DNA of 64,000 bases from Mesorhizobium sp. M1D.F.Ca.ET.043.01.1.1. GTDB lineage: Bacteria > Pseudomonadota > Alphaproteobacteria > Rhizobiales > Rhizobiaceae. The position numbers and the translations under genes were made by a program. Every line of letters begins with the position of its first letter. Within the stretch, counting starts at the first letter, position 1. The notes under the pieces were generated by a model. The model was not told the DNA's origin and searched no databases. It worked only from the letters and a program-made list of their open reading frames with translations. This document shows, in pieces, positions 42,522-50,921 of the stretch. Location: assembly GCF_003952385.1 (NCBI RefSeq), contig NZ_CP034444.1, positions 4,402,001 through 4,466,000 of the forward strand, read 5' to 3'.

Positions 42522-42972
42522 TGGCAGCTTTGCGCCGATCTCGGTCGTGGAGATCGACTTCGCAAGTTCCTGAAAGCAGACCTTGGCGGCGAAAACGCTG
42601 CGTGTCGCGGCTGCGCTAAAATAGCCGAACTCCCGGCGCAGTGGTCAGGTTTCGGCCCCAACGCGCCGCTCGCCTCTGTTAACGGGGATCGATTTCGCAG
42701 CTCGGCTGCGACTGTGCCGCAAGCGCCGACTCGCCTCACGCGATGATGACAGGCCCCTTCGGCGCCTGGCTCGCGCCGCCTCCGTGTGCCGCGACCCGCT
42801 GAAACTGCAATCCAGTCGCCGATGATCTACGGGCTCCCCGCCGTCGCTGTGGCGAGCGGTCCGCTCGGTACCCCTTATCGGAGTCATCAATACCGACATT
42901 CTTACAATGAATTGGCCGCGTATGGAAAGACAACGAAAATAAACGAAACAGAATGACGACTGCGAGGAATGA
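42522..42972. other. gap between integrase and the catabolic operon, with a DeoR-like site
   Basis: No complete gene is seen in these 450 bases. At 42931-42950 the minus strand reads TTTCGTTT-ATT-TTCGTTG, a direct repeat like operators of DeoR/GlpR-type sugar regulators. It is 22 bases before the Rieske gene and could overlap its promoter. The rest is moderately GC-rich with no repeat or RNA signature. Confidence 0.4.
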
Positions 42973-43317
42973 ATGGCGGCGGGAACGACAACAACGGACA
43001 TGCAATGGATACAGGCGATCCGCGTTGACAGCCTGCCCGTCGGCGACGCCACGCGCGTAGAGCACGCCGGGGCGTGCATCGCAATCTTCAATCTCGGCGG
43101 CAGATTTTACGCGACGGCCGGCGTCTGCACCCATGCACACGCATTTCTTTCCGAGGGCTACATCGATGGCCAGACGATTGAATGCCCGCTGCATCAGGGA
43201 CTGTTCCATATCCCGACCGGCATGCCGCTTTCGCCGCCGGTCACCGAGCGGCTGAAGACTTACGAAACCAAGGTGGCGGACGGCTACGTCCACATCCTGG
43301 TGGGAGGAGGAGACTAG
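42973..43317 (+). CDS. mocE: Rieske-type [2Fe-2S] ferredoxin (MocE-like)
   Basis: The 114-aa soluble electron carrier contains both Rieske boxes: CTHAHAFLSEG (Cys-x-His, about residue 52) and CPLHQGLFHI (Cys-x2-His, about 73), separated by 16 residues. It passes electrons from an FAD reductase to a terminal oxygenase. It resembles the MocE ferredoxins of rhizopine (3-O-methyl-scyllo-inosamine) catabolism in rhizobia. The reductase and a membrane hydroxylase of the matching kind lie at 50922 and 49915 in the same operon, so all three components are present. It is the first gene of the operon. Confidence 0.85.
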   Translation: MAAGTTTTDMQWIQAIRVDSLPVGDATRVEHAGACIAIFNLGGRFYATAGVCTHAHAFLSEGYIDGQTIECPLHQGLFHIPTGMPLSPPVTERLKTYETKVADGYVHILVGGGD

Positions 43318-43373
43318 CACTGACTTCTTCGGGACATATCCCGGGCTGAAACCAAAATATGGGAGGAAACCTA

Positions 43374-44672
43374 ATGCTGAAACTATCACGCCGTCATCTC
43401 TTGAAGACGGCTGCGACACTGACCGTGCTTGCTGCCGCCCCGCTGGCAATCGCTCCAGCAGCCGCTGAGGAGTCGGTCCATTCCGTCATCAACGCGCTCA
43501 TCAAGAAGTATTCCGACGAAGCGAAGGCTGGAATGTCGAATGGGGACGTGAGCGCGCTGTTCGAGAAAGACGGCTTTCGTGACTACCTTGACGTCTACCC
43601 CGTGGGCGAACTCGCCGGCGGGTTCGTATGGAAGCCGGGCATGGGTGCGAGTTTCGCCGGCCCCTACAGCAAGCTTCAGATCAAGTCGCCTTTCACCGAC
43701 TACCTGCCGCTGGCGGAAGGTCCGGTGCTGGATCACAACAAGAATTACCGCATAGGGCTGGTCTTTCATGGCTTCAACCACCCTTGGCTGATCAGCCTCG
43801 CGGACACCGCCGCCTGGGAGGCCAAACGCCATCCCAACATCGAGCTCGAGGTGATCGACGCCGAGTTCGACGACAACAAGATGGGCCAGGTCATCGATAC
43901 CTGGATCGCCAAGCAGTATGACGGCATCGTGCTTTGGCCTAACCGCGAAGCGCCGATGGGGCCACCGGTCGATCGCGCCATCGCGGCCGGCATCCCGGTG
44001 GTGAGCCTCGATCGCCGCACTTCATCCGAGCAGATCAGCTCGGAGGTGCTTGGCAACTTCTATGCCAACGGTCTGCAGCAAGGCCTCTATCTCAAGCATG
44101 CCGCGCCCGAGGGCAACATCATCTTCAATCGCAAAGATCTCGGCAGCACGGCAGACTCGATCCGCACCGGCGCCTTCCTGGAGGCGATCGGCAATACACC
44201 TGGCTACAAGGTGCTGGCCAACTATCACACCAACAGCCAGCGCACGCTGGCCTTCAAGTCGACGGCGGATGCGCTGCAAGCCTTCCAGGACATCTCGGTG
44301 TCGTTCAACACCGGCGGAGAGGAAGCCATGGGTGCACTCGACGCGATCCGCGAGGCAAACCGGCTGAACAGCGCTCCGGGCGGGAAGAAGATCATGATCC
44401 TCGCCAATGACGATGCCCGCGAGGTGCTGAAGGAAATCAAGACCGGCAACATCGAGATGGTGTCGCCCTACACGCCGCTGATCGGCGACATCGGCATCCG
44501 CGCCGTTGTCATGCATATCGGCGCCAAGGCAGGCCTCAACGAAGCGCCGCCGAAGCTCATCATGACGCCCAACCTGCCGATGATCACCAAGGAGAAGATG
44601 AACATCGAGGGCATCGAGACGCTGACGCCGGACGAGTGGCCCTACGCCTACGGTCCGGAAGTCGCGGGCTGA
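43374..44672 (+). CDS. ribose/inositol-type sugar ABC substrate-binding protein with N-terminal extension
   Basis: The 432-aa protein has a twin-arginine N-terminus (RRHLLKTAATLTVLAAAPLA, about residues 6-25) that suggests Tat or Sec export. The type-I binding fold starts only near residue 124 (NYRIGLVFHGFNHPW), with YDGIVLWPNREAP and GIPVVSLDRR as typical strands. Ribose-binding relatives are about 310 aa. This one carries about 95 extra residues between signal and domain. GGGAGGAAACC precedes ATG 43374, which is preferred over 43359 (within the site). It delivers the substrate to 44750-49817; a cyclitol or methylated sugar is inferred from the oxygenase genes. Confidence 0.85.
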   Translation: MLKLSRRHLLKTAATLTVLAAAPLAIAPAAAEESVHSVINALIKKYSDEAKAGMSNGDVSALFEKDGFRDYLDVYPVGELAGGFVWKPGMGASFAGPYSKLQIKSPFTDYLPLAEGPVLDHNKNYRIGLVFHGFNHPWLISLADTAAWEAKRHPNIELEVIDAEFDDNKMGQVIDTWIAKQYDGIVLWPNREAPMGPPVDRAIAAGIPVVSLDRRTSSEQISSEVLGNFYANGLQQGLYLKHAAPEGNIIFNRKDLGSTADSIRTGAFLEAIGNTPGYKVLANYHTNSQRTLAFKSTADALQAFQDISVSFNTGGEEAMGALDAIREANRLNSAPGGKKIMILANDDAREVLKEIKTGNIEMVSPYTPLIGDIGIRAVVMHIGAKAGLNEAPPKLIMTPNLPMITKEKMNIEGIETLTPDEWPYAYGPEVAG

Positions 44673-44749
44673 TCGCCAGCTCCCATGCGCCTGCCGGATT
44701 CTCTGGTGAGGACCGGCAGGCGCTGACCGAACAGGCAGGCGAGCACATC

Positions 44750-45739
44750 ATGACCATGAGTACTCTTGAAACCAAGGTCGCCTCACAGGCGCGGCCTTCC
44801 GACGCCTTGCGGCACCTCGGCGTCGGCGACATGAGCCGCGTCGCGGTGTTGATCGCGCTGCTTATTGCGGGGCAGGCGATCACACCGTCCTTTCTGTCCC
44901 TCGCCAACATCCATGTCATACTTCTCGCCGTGGCTGCGATTGGCATCATGGCCTACGGAATGACACTGGTGGTGATCACCGGTGAGATCGACTTGTCGAT
45001 CGCCGGGGTCGCGATCCTATCCTGCATAGCCGGCGGGCTGTTGATCCCGACAGGCTCCGCGGCGCTCGTCATCGGCGCCACCTTGCTCACGGGCCTTGCC
45101 ATCGGCCTGATCAACGGCATTCTCGTCGCCGCGCTGGGTATTCCCTCGCTGATAACCACGCTCGGCATGCTCGGCATAAGCCGCGCGCTAGCCAACATCT
45201 TCTCGGGTGGCCAGGCGCTTTATCCCGAACCGATCGCCGCCTACCTCTGGCTCGGCCGCGGCGACCTCGCAGGCATCCCGCTGCCGGTCGTGCTGCTCGT
45301 CGTGCTGGGCGCAGCCGCGATCGCGCTCACCAAATACTCGATCTTCGGGCGTGCACTCTACGCGACCGGCGGCAACGTCAAGGCGGCCGCATTGTCCGGC
45401 ATCAATGTCGTCGGCGTCCGCGCCGCTGTGTTCGCGATTTCCGGCGCCTGCGCGGCGCTTGCCGGCATGCTTGAAAGCGCCAGGCTGTCCTACATCAATC
45501 CAGCGGGCTTCGAAGGCATGGAGCTTTCTGTTCTGGCGGTCACCGTGCTGGGAGGCGCAGCGCTTTCCGGGGGCTCGGGCTCGATCATCGGTACGGTTGT
45601 GGCTGCCCTGATCATCGGCATCGTCAACAACCTTCTCAATCAGCTCGGTGTCAGCATCTATCTGCAGCAGGTCGTGACCGCGGCAGTCATCCTTGCCGTC
45701 GTGATGCCCGGCATGTGGCAGCGGGGGATTGCCAAATGA
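44750..45739 (+). CDS. ribose-type ABC transporter permease
   Basis: The 329-aa RbsC-family inner-membrane protein has eight to ten membrane segments. Family phrases are GMTLVVITGEIDLSIAGVAILS, ALGIPSLITTLGMLGI and GRALYATGGNVKAAALSGINV. The ATG at 44750 lies 77 bases after the binding-protein gene; 44756 is an alternative. Its stop overlaps the second permease start by 4 bases (ATGA). With 45736-46755 it forms a heterodimeric channel. Confidence 0.9.
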   Translation: MTMSTLETKVASQARPSDALRHLGVGDMSRVAVLIALLIAGQAITPSFLSLANIHVILLAVAAIGIMAYGMTLVVITGEIDLSIAGVAILSCIAGGLLIPTGSAALVIGATLLTGLAIGLINGILVAALGIPSLITTLGMLGISRALANIFSGGQALYPEPIAAYLWLGRGDLAGIPLPVVLLVVLGAAAIALTKYSIFGRALYATGGNVKAAALSGINVVGVRAAVFAISGACAALAGMLESARLSYINPAGFEGMELSVLAVTVLGGAALSGGSGSIIGTVVAALIIGIVNNLLNQLGVSIYLQQVVTAAVILAVVMPGMWQRGIAK

Positions 45740-46755
45740 GCGTCCTGGAGCTCTCCACCCCGCGCGTCGCGCCTTTCCTGCAGGGGCTGCTGCGTGATCC
45801 CATCATCTGGCTGATCCTGCTGATCTTCGCGGTCGGTGCGCTGACGTCGGAGTATTACCTCACGGCGCTCAACATCGAGAACCTCATGCGCAGCATCGCC
45901 GTCATCGGCCTGTTGTCGCTCGGCATGACGGTGGTGCTGCTTACCGGCCGCATCGATCTGTCGGTCGCGGCGCTGATGATCTTCTCGGTCATTGTCGGCG
46001 TGGTCGTCATGGCCGAGATCGGCCCAATGCTGGGAAGCCGTTGGCTGGTGCGCGGCAACACCTATGCCGGTCCGATCGTCCCGGTCATTCTGATCGCGCT
46101 GGCGACCGGTATCGCGGTCGGCGCGCTCAACGGCATCGGCGTGGCGTATTTGAAGGTCGCGTCCTTCATCATGACTCTGGTGTCGCTGACGGCCTTGCGC
46201 GGCTTCAATTATATGCTCACCAATGGCCACCCCTATTATCTCAAGGCGCCGTTCTACAGCTGGACCGGCGATGGCAAGATAGTCGGCATCCCGGTCAGTT
46301 TCGTGGTCTTCGTTTTCGTCCTTCTTGCTCTCATTGGCTTCGTAAATGGCAGCATGCGAGGGGGCCGCTTCTACGCCATAGGCGGCAACGAAAAAGCTGC
46401 GCTCTATGCCGGCATCAAGACGCAGCGCTACGTGGTGCTGGCCTATGCCATCAGCGGATTGTGCGCCGCTCTTGCCGGCATCATCTTCACCGCGCGGCTG
46501 AAGTCGGTCGATGCGCCGCTCGCTGCCGGTTATGAATTGACCGCCATTGCCATTGCTGTCATCGGCGGCACGGCGCTGGCTGGAGGCATCGGATCGCCGT
46601 GGCGTACGCTGCTGGGCAGCATTGCGTTTGCCGCCGGCCTCAACCTGCTCGCCATCTGGGGCGTCGGGACCTGGTATCAGAACCTCGCCATCGGCGTTGT
46701 TCTCATCATATCGGTCGGCTTGTCGAAGATGAGCCGCAAGAAAACACAAGCGTAG
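45736..46755 (+). CDS. ribose-type ABC transporter permease (second subunit)
   Basis: The 339-aa RbsC-family protein has the signature GMTVVLLTGRIDLSVAALMIFS (about residues 58-79) and GRFYAIGGNEKAALYAGIKTQRYVVL (about 216-241). The C-terminus is basic (SRKKTQA). Coupled by ATGA to the first permease. The FGGY kinase gene starts 21 bases after its stop. Confidence 0.9.
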   Translation: MSVLELSTPRVAPFLQGLLRDPIIWLILLIFAVGALTSEYYLTALNIENLMRSIAVIGLLSLGMTVVLLTGRIDLSVAALMIFSVIVGVVVMAEIGPMLGSRWLVRGNTYAGPIVPVILIALATGIAVGALNGIGVAYLKVASFIMTLVSLTALRGFNYMLTNGHPYYLKAPFYSWTGDGKIVGIPVSFVVFVFVLLALIGFVNGSMRGGRFYAIGGNEKAALYAGIKTQRYVVLAYAISGLCAALAGIIFTARLKSVDAPLAAGYELTAIAIAVIGGTALAGGIGSPWRTLLGSIAFAAGLNLLAIWGVGTWYQNLAIGVVLIISVGLSKMSRKKTQA

Positions 46756-46776
46756 GCACTCTGGGAGGAGCGATTT

Positions 46777-48327
46777 ATGAGCGGACATCTTACGCTCGGC
46801 ATCGATATCGGCACGACCAATGTGAAGGCGGCGATCCTCGACACCAACACCGGCAAGGTGATGGCGTCCGGCTCGCAGGAGCATCCGCTGTTTCACCCGT
46901 TTCCCGGCTGGGCCGAACAGGATGCGTCGAACTACTGGAGCGCAGTGGTCTCGTCCGTGAGGCAATGCCTGGAACAGGGCCGCTTCGCCGACGACATCGC
47001 GGCTGTGGCGCTTTCGGGCCTTGTCGGCGTAACGCTGCCCGTCAACGATCAGGGTAAGCCGTTGCGGCAGGCCATGATCTGGATGGACTCCCGCTCCGAG
47101 GAAGAGTGCGAAGACATCCGCCGCAGCGTCGGCGAGGCGACCATCAACAAAAACAACGGCAACCGTGTAGCGCCCTGGTTCATCGACCCTAAGGCGCTGT
47201 GGATCAAGAAGCACGAGCCGCACGTCTTCAACGCCACGCACAAGTTCCTGTCGCCTTCGGGCTATTGCACCTACCGGATGTGCGGCAACTTCACGATGAA
47301 CACCGGCGATGCCGGGCTCGCTTACGCCTACGAATATCGCGAGGAGCGCTGGAACGAGTCTGTCGCCAAGGCGATCGGCATTCCGATGGAGAAGCTCCCG
47401 CGGCTCTACCAATCCCATGAAGTGGTGGGCGAGGTGACCAGGCAGGCGGCCGAGGAGACGGGGCTACGTCCCGGCACCATAGTCGCCGCTGGCGGCACAG
47501 ACATCAGTTCGGCAGCGCTTGGCGTCGGCGTCACCAAAGCCGGCGAGGCCTACTACTCCATGGGCACCGGTTCCAACCTCGGCATCATGATCCCGACCGA
47601 GCAAAGCGTCGAGGAATACCGCATCCTGAAATGGCCGCATGTGCTGCCCGGCCTGACGATGTTCGATGGCCCGATGGCTTTCACCGGTGCGTCGCTGAAA
47701 TGGTTCCGCGACCAGTTCGGCGATGCCGAATTCCGCCTGGCCGAGCGCATGGGTCACAATGTCTTCGATCTGTTCACCGAGCAGGCGAAGCGCGTGCCGG
47801 CATGTTCCGACGGTCTGCTTTACTTGCCGTATCTCGGCAACACGCTGTCGCCCAACTGGAACAGCAATGCGTGCGGCAACTTCTTCGGCGTGCGCCCAAC
47901 GACGACACGGGCGCATTTCATCCGCGCGCTGATCGAGGGCGTCGCCTTCGACCTTTACTCCAACGTCCGCATTGCCAATGCGGCCGGCGTCAAAGTCGAC
48001 GGTTTGATCCTGAACGGCGGCCCGACGAAGAGCCGGTTCTGGAACCAGATCACCGCCAGCGTGGTGAACCTGCCGTTGAAGACGCCCGACATCGGCGAGG
48101 CTGCCCCGATCGGCGACGCCATTCTCGCGGGCGTCGCCGCCGGGATCTACAAATCGCCGACCGAGCCTCTTGCGAGCATCGTTCGCATCAAGGAGACGGT
48201 CGATCCCGATCCGAAACTGCACGAGCGTTACCGGGATTTCTTCGAAGTCTGGTCGTCGGTCTATCAGAACCTGCGCGGCGACATGGATCGCCACCGTGCG
48301 CTCCTCAACAAATACCATTCGGCGTGA
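46777..48327 (+). CDS. FGGY-family carbohydrate kinase (xylulokinase-like)
   Basis: The 516-aa cytoplasmic sugar kinase has the phosphate-1 motif LGIDIGTTNVKAAILD (about residues 7-22), the WMDSRSEEE region, the adenosine-binding GGTDISSAALG, and the C-terminal FGGY-like LILNGGPTKSRFWNQITASVVNLPL. It phosphorylates the imported, or demethylated, sugar or polyol with ATP. GGGAGGAG precedes the ATG. It lies inside the transporter operon, between permease and ATPase, so it acts on the transported substrate. The exact sugar cannot be told. Confidence 0.88.
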   Translation: MSGHLTLGIDIGTTNVKAAILDTNTGKVMASGSQEHPLFHPFPGWAEQDASNYWSAVVSSVRQCLEQGRFADDIAAVALSGLVGVTLPVNDQGKPLRQAMIWMDSRSEEECEDIRRSVGEATINKNNGNRVAPWFIDPKALWIKKHEPHVFNATHKFLSPSGYCTYRMCGNFTMNTGDAGLAYAYEYREERWNESVAKAIGIPMEKLPRLYQSHEVVGEVTRQAAEETGLRPGTIVAAGGTDISSAALGVGVTKAGEAYYSMGTGSNLGIMIPTEQSVEEYRILKWPHVLPGLTMFDGPMAFTGASLKWFRDQFGDAEFRLAERMGHNVFDLFTEQAKRVPACSDGLLYLPYLGNTLSPNWNSNACGNFFGVRPTTTRAHFIRALIEGVAFDLYSNVRIANAAGVKVDGLILNGGPTKSRFWNQITASVVNLPLKTPDIGEAAPIGDAILAGVAAGIYKSPTEPLASIVRIKETVDPDPKLHERYRDFFEVWSSVYQNLRGDMDRHRALLNKYHSA

Positions 48328-48332
48328 TCGCC

Positions 48333-49817
48333 ATGAGCGCCCCGCTGCTCGAGGTCGAAGCGATCCGCAAGACATATCCTGGTGTCATTGCACTCTCGGA
48401 CGTGACCTTCGATCTGAAGGCCGGCGAAGTGCATGCTTTGGTCGGCGAGAACGGTGCCGGCAAGTCGACGCTGCTGTCGGTCATGAATGGCCTCGTCGCG
48501 CCCGACAGCGGCGAGATCAGGATCGACGGCCAGCCGGTGGTCCTCAACGATCCCACGGTGGCGCTCGCCAACCGGCTGGCACTGGTCCACCAGGAACTGG
48601 TGCTATGTCCGAACCTCAGCGTCGCCGAGAATATCTTTCTCGGCCGCGAACCGGCCGGCCGGCTTGGCAAGACGCGCGCTACGCTCAACCGCATGGCGAA
48701 GGAGCTGCTCGATGAGATTCATGTCAGCCTTGATCCCTCGCGGGCGGTCCGCGAACTCAGCCTCAACGAGCAGCAGGTCGTCGAGATATGCCGCGCCTTG
48801 GCGAGCCGTCCGCGTGTCCTCGTCTTCGACGAGCCGACAGCGTCGCTGAACGACGACCAGGTCGTGCATCTCATCGCCATCATCCGCAAGCTGAAGGCGA
48901 ACGGTCTCGGCATCGTCTACGTCTCGCACCGGTTGAGCGAGGTAATGCAGATTTCGGATCGCGTTACCGTGCTGCGCGACGGCCATGTCGTCGCCACCAG
49001 GGACATCGCCGGCTTGAACGAGGCTGCTCTTGTCGCGTTGATGGTCGGGCGTGAACACAAGCTGGGCCAGTCCGCCTACAAGGAGAGGCGCTGTGGCGAC
49101 ATCGCGCTCGAGGCGAAGGGGCTCGGCAAGGCCGAGGTCTTCGACGATATTTCCCTGCAGGTGCGGGCGGGCGAGATCGTCGGCATCGCCGGATTGCTTG
49201 GCTGCCAGCGTGAGGCAGTCGTGCGCGCGATCTTCGGCGACCAGTCTATCGATCGCGGCGAGATCCGCGTTCAGGGACGCGAGGTGCGGCTGCGTTCTCC
49301 GCGGGACGCCATTGCCTTCGGCATCGGCTTCATGCCTGCCGATCGCAAACGTGAGGGCCTCGTCCTGCCGATGAGTGTCGGCGACAATATCGGCATGACG
49401 ATCCTGCGCCGCTTCGGTCGCCTCGGCTTCATGAAGCGCCGGCAAAGAAACGCGACGGCCAACGGCCTGGTGCGCACATTGGCAATCAAGACCAACGGCC
49501 TGTCGCAGCTGGCGTCACAACTGTCCGGCGGGAACCAGCAGAAGATCGTCATCGGCAAATGGATCGCACGCGGCGGCGACATCGTGATCGCCGAGGACCC
49601 GACCCGCGGCGTCGATGTGGGCGCCAAGTTCGAGATATGGCGCGCCATCCAGGACCTGGCGGAACAGGGCAAGGCAATCCTGCTGCTGACCACGGAACTG
49701 CAGGAGATGATGGATGCCTGCGACCGCATCCTCGTCATGAGCCGCGGTCGGGTGACCGGACATTTTCACCGCAAGGACTTCTCCGCGGAAGCAATCGCGC
49801 ATTGCTTCGTGGCCTGA
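48333..49817 (+). CDS. sugar ABC transporter ATP-binding protein (RbsA/MglA type, two ATPase domains)
   Basis: The 494-aa duplicated ATPase has a complete first half with Walker A GENGAGKST (about residues 37-45), signature LSLNEQQVVEICRALASRPRVLVFDEPTASL and H-loop VSHR. The second half has a typical degenerate Walker A (IAGLLGCQREAVV) and signature LSGGNQQKIVIGKWIARGGDIVIAEDPTRGVDVG. It energises the ribose-type importer. ATG 48333 or GTG 48324 (GTGA overlap with the kinase stop) may start it. Confidence 0.9.
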   Translation: MSAPLLEVEAIRKTYPGVIALSDVTFDLKAGEVHALVGENGAGKSTLLSVMNGLVAPDSGEIRIDGQPVVLNDPTVALANRLALVHQELVLCPNLSVAENIFLGREPAGRLGKTRATLNRMAKELLDEIHVSLDPSRAVRELSLNEQQVVEICRALASRPRVLVFDEPTASLNDDQVVHLIAIIRKLKANGLGIVYVSHRLSEVMQISDRVTVLRDGHVVATRDIAGLNEAALVALMVGREHKLGQSAYKERRCGDIALEAKGLGKAEVFDDISLQVRAGEIVGIAGLLGCQREAVVRAIFGDQSIDRGEIRVQGREVRLRSPRDAIAFGIGFMPADRKREGLVLPMSVGDNIGMTILRRFGRLGFMKRRQRNATANGLVRTLAIKTNGLSQLASQLSGGNQQKIVIGKWIARGGDIVIAEDPTRGVDVGAKFEIWRAIQDLAEQGKAILLLTTELQEMMDACDRILVMSRGRVTGHFHRKDFSAEAIAHCFVA

Positions 49818-49914
49818 CGTCGAAGCGATAACGCCATGGGAACAATGAATTTTTCTTCGATATGGCGACCCGTTAGACCTGTCGCGACAATGCGCAATCT
49901 GAAGGAGGATCGGC

Positions 49915-50916
49915 ATGCAAGGCGATAATTCCGCGAGCTATGCTGGGATCGGTGGCATCGGCAGCAAGATATGGCCGCTGACGGGACCGGAGATGATTTC
50001 ACGCGACAAGCTGAAGACGCTTCGCACGCGGTCCAACGGACCGGGGCTGATCAGATTGGCGGTCCATCTTACGGCCCTGGTTCTCGGCGTGCTTGCCGTC
50101 TACCTCTCCGGTGGAACGCCTTGGCTGCTGATACCTTCGATGCTCGCTTACGGCATCGTCATCGTGCTGCTGTTCGCGCCCTTGCATGAATGCTCGCACG
50201 GCACCGCTTTCCATTCGCGATGGATCAACCACGCCGTCGGTTTTGCGGCCGCTGCCTTTACCTTCCGCCCGTTTTTCTACTTCAAATACCGGCACGCCGC
50301 GCACCATACGTTCACGCAACACGAGGACCATGATCCGGATATCGTGCCGTTCCCGACGTCGCTTCGCGACTATTTCGGGCAGATAATCGGCCTTTCCTTC
50401 TGGCCGAAGCTGGTCGGCACGCTGTGGCGCGGCACGACTGGGCGCTTCACCGAGGAAGAGCGTGAGTTCCTGCCGGAATCGGTCTGGAAACAGGTGATGC
50501 TAGAAATCCGGCTGCTCGTCCTCTTCTATGTCGCCGTCGCCGCCGTCTCGATCTATTTCGGCAGCACGATCGCGCTGGTCTATTGGCTGCTGCCCCGGGT
50601 GATGGGCGAGCCGGTGCTGCGCGCCATCCGCATGGCCGAGCACACCGGCGCCGAGGAAAGTCCGAACCTGCTCGCCAACACCCGGACCACGCTCGCGAAC
50701 CCGTTGCTCAGGATGCTCTACTGGAACATGCCGTACCATGCGGAGCACCACCTCGCTTCCTCGGTGCCGTTTCATGCGCTGGGCCGGCTTCACGACGAGG
50801 TCTCGCCGCATCTTCAATGCGTCAGCAAGAGTTACTTCCATGTGCATCGCGAGATCATTCGCGAGGTGCTGCGCAATGGCCGCGCCGGCGCCACGCCTGC
50901 CGGGCAGGGGGCTTGA
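49915..50916 (+). CDS. mocD: membrane di-iron hydroxylase/desaturase (MocD-like terminal oxygenase)
   Basis: The 333-aa integral membrane protein of the fatty-acid desaturase superfamily has three His boxes: HECSH (about residue 91), HAAHH (about 126) and HAEHH (about 276). Two hydrophobic blocks span the membrane (about 45-85 and 200-230). Enzymes of this fold also hydroxylate alkanes, xylene and methyl groups. Its neighbours (Rieske ferredoxin at 42973, FAD reductase at 50922) are not desaturase partners but match MocD of the MocDEF rhizopine demethylation complex. GGAGG lies 9 bases before the ATG. Oxidative O- or N-demethylation releasing formaldehyde is the inferred reaction. Confidence 0.8.
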   Translation: MQGDNSASYAGIGGIGSKIWPLTGPEMISRDKLKTLRTRSNGPGLIRLAVHLTALVLGVLAVYLSGGTPWLLIPSMLAYGIVIVLLFAPLHECSHGTAFHSRWINHAVGFAAAAFTFRPFFYFKYRHAAHHTFTQHEDHDPDIVPFPTSLRDYFGQIIGLSFWPKLVGTLWRGTTGRFTEEEREFLPESVWKQVMLEIRLLVLFYVAVAAVSIYFGSTIALVYWLLPRVMGEPVLRAIRMAEHTGAEESPNLLANTRTTLANPLLRMLYWNMPYHAEHHLASSVPFHALGRLHDEVSPHLQCVSKSYFHVHREIIREVLRNGRAGATPAGQGA

Positions 50917-50921
50917 ACGGC

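Noticed and set aside
45658..47418. Minus-strand open frame of 586 codons opposite the permease and kinase genes
   Set aside because: It is the mirror of high-GC3 coding genes with clear RbsC and FGGY motifs on the plus strand. The antisense product is rich in Arg, Asp and His with no domain.
49915..50916. Reading the three-His-box protein as a lipid desaturase
   Set aside because: No lipid genes are near. The Rieske ferredoxin and FAD reductase in the same operon, and the sugar importer, fit a MocD-like hydroxylase better, although the fold alone does not decide this.
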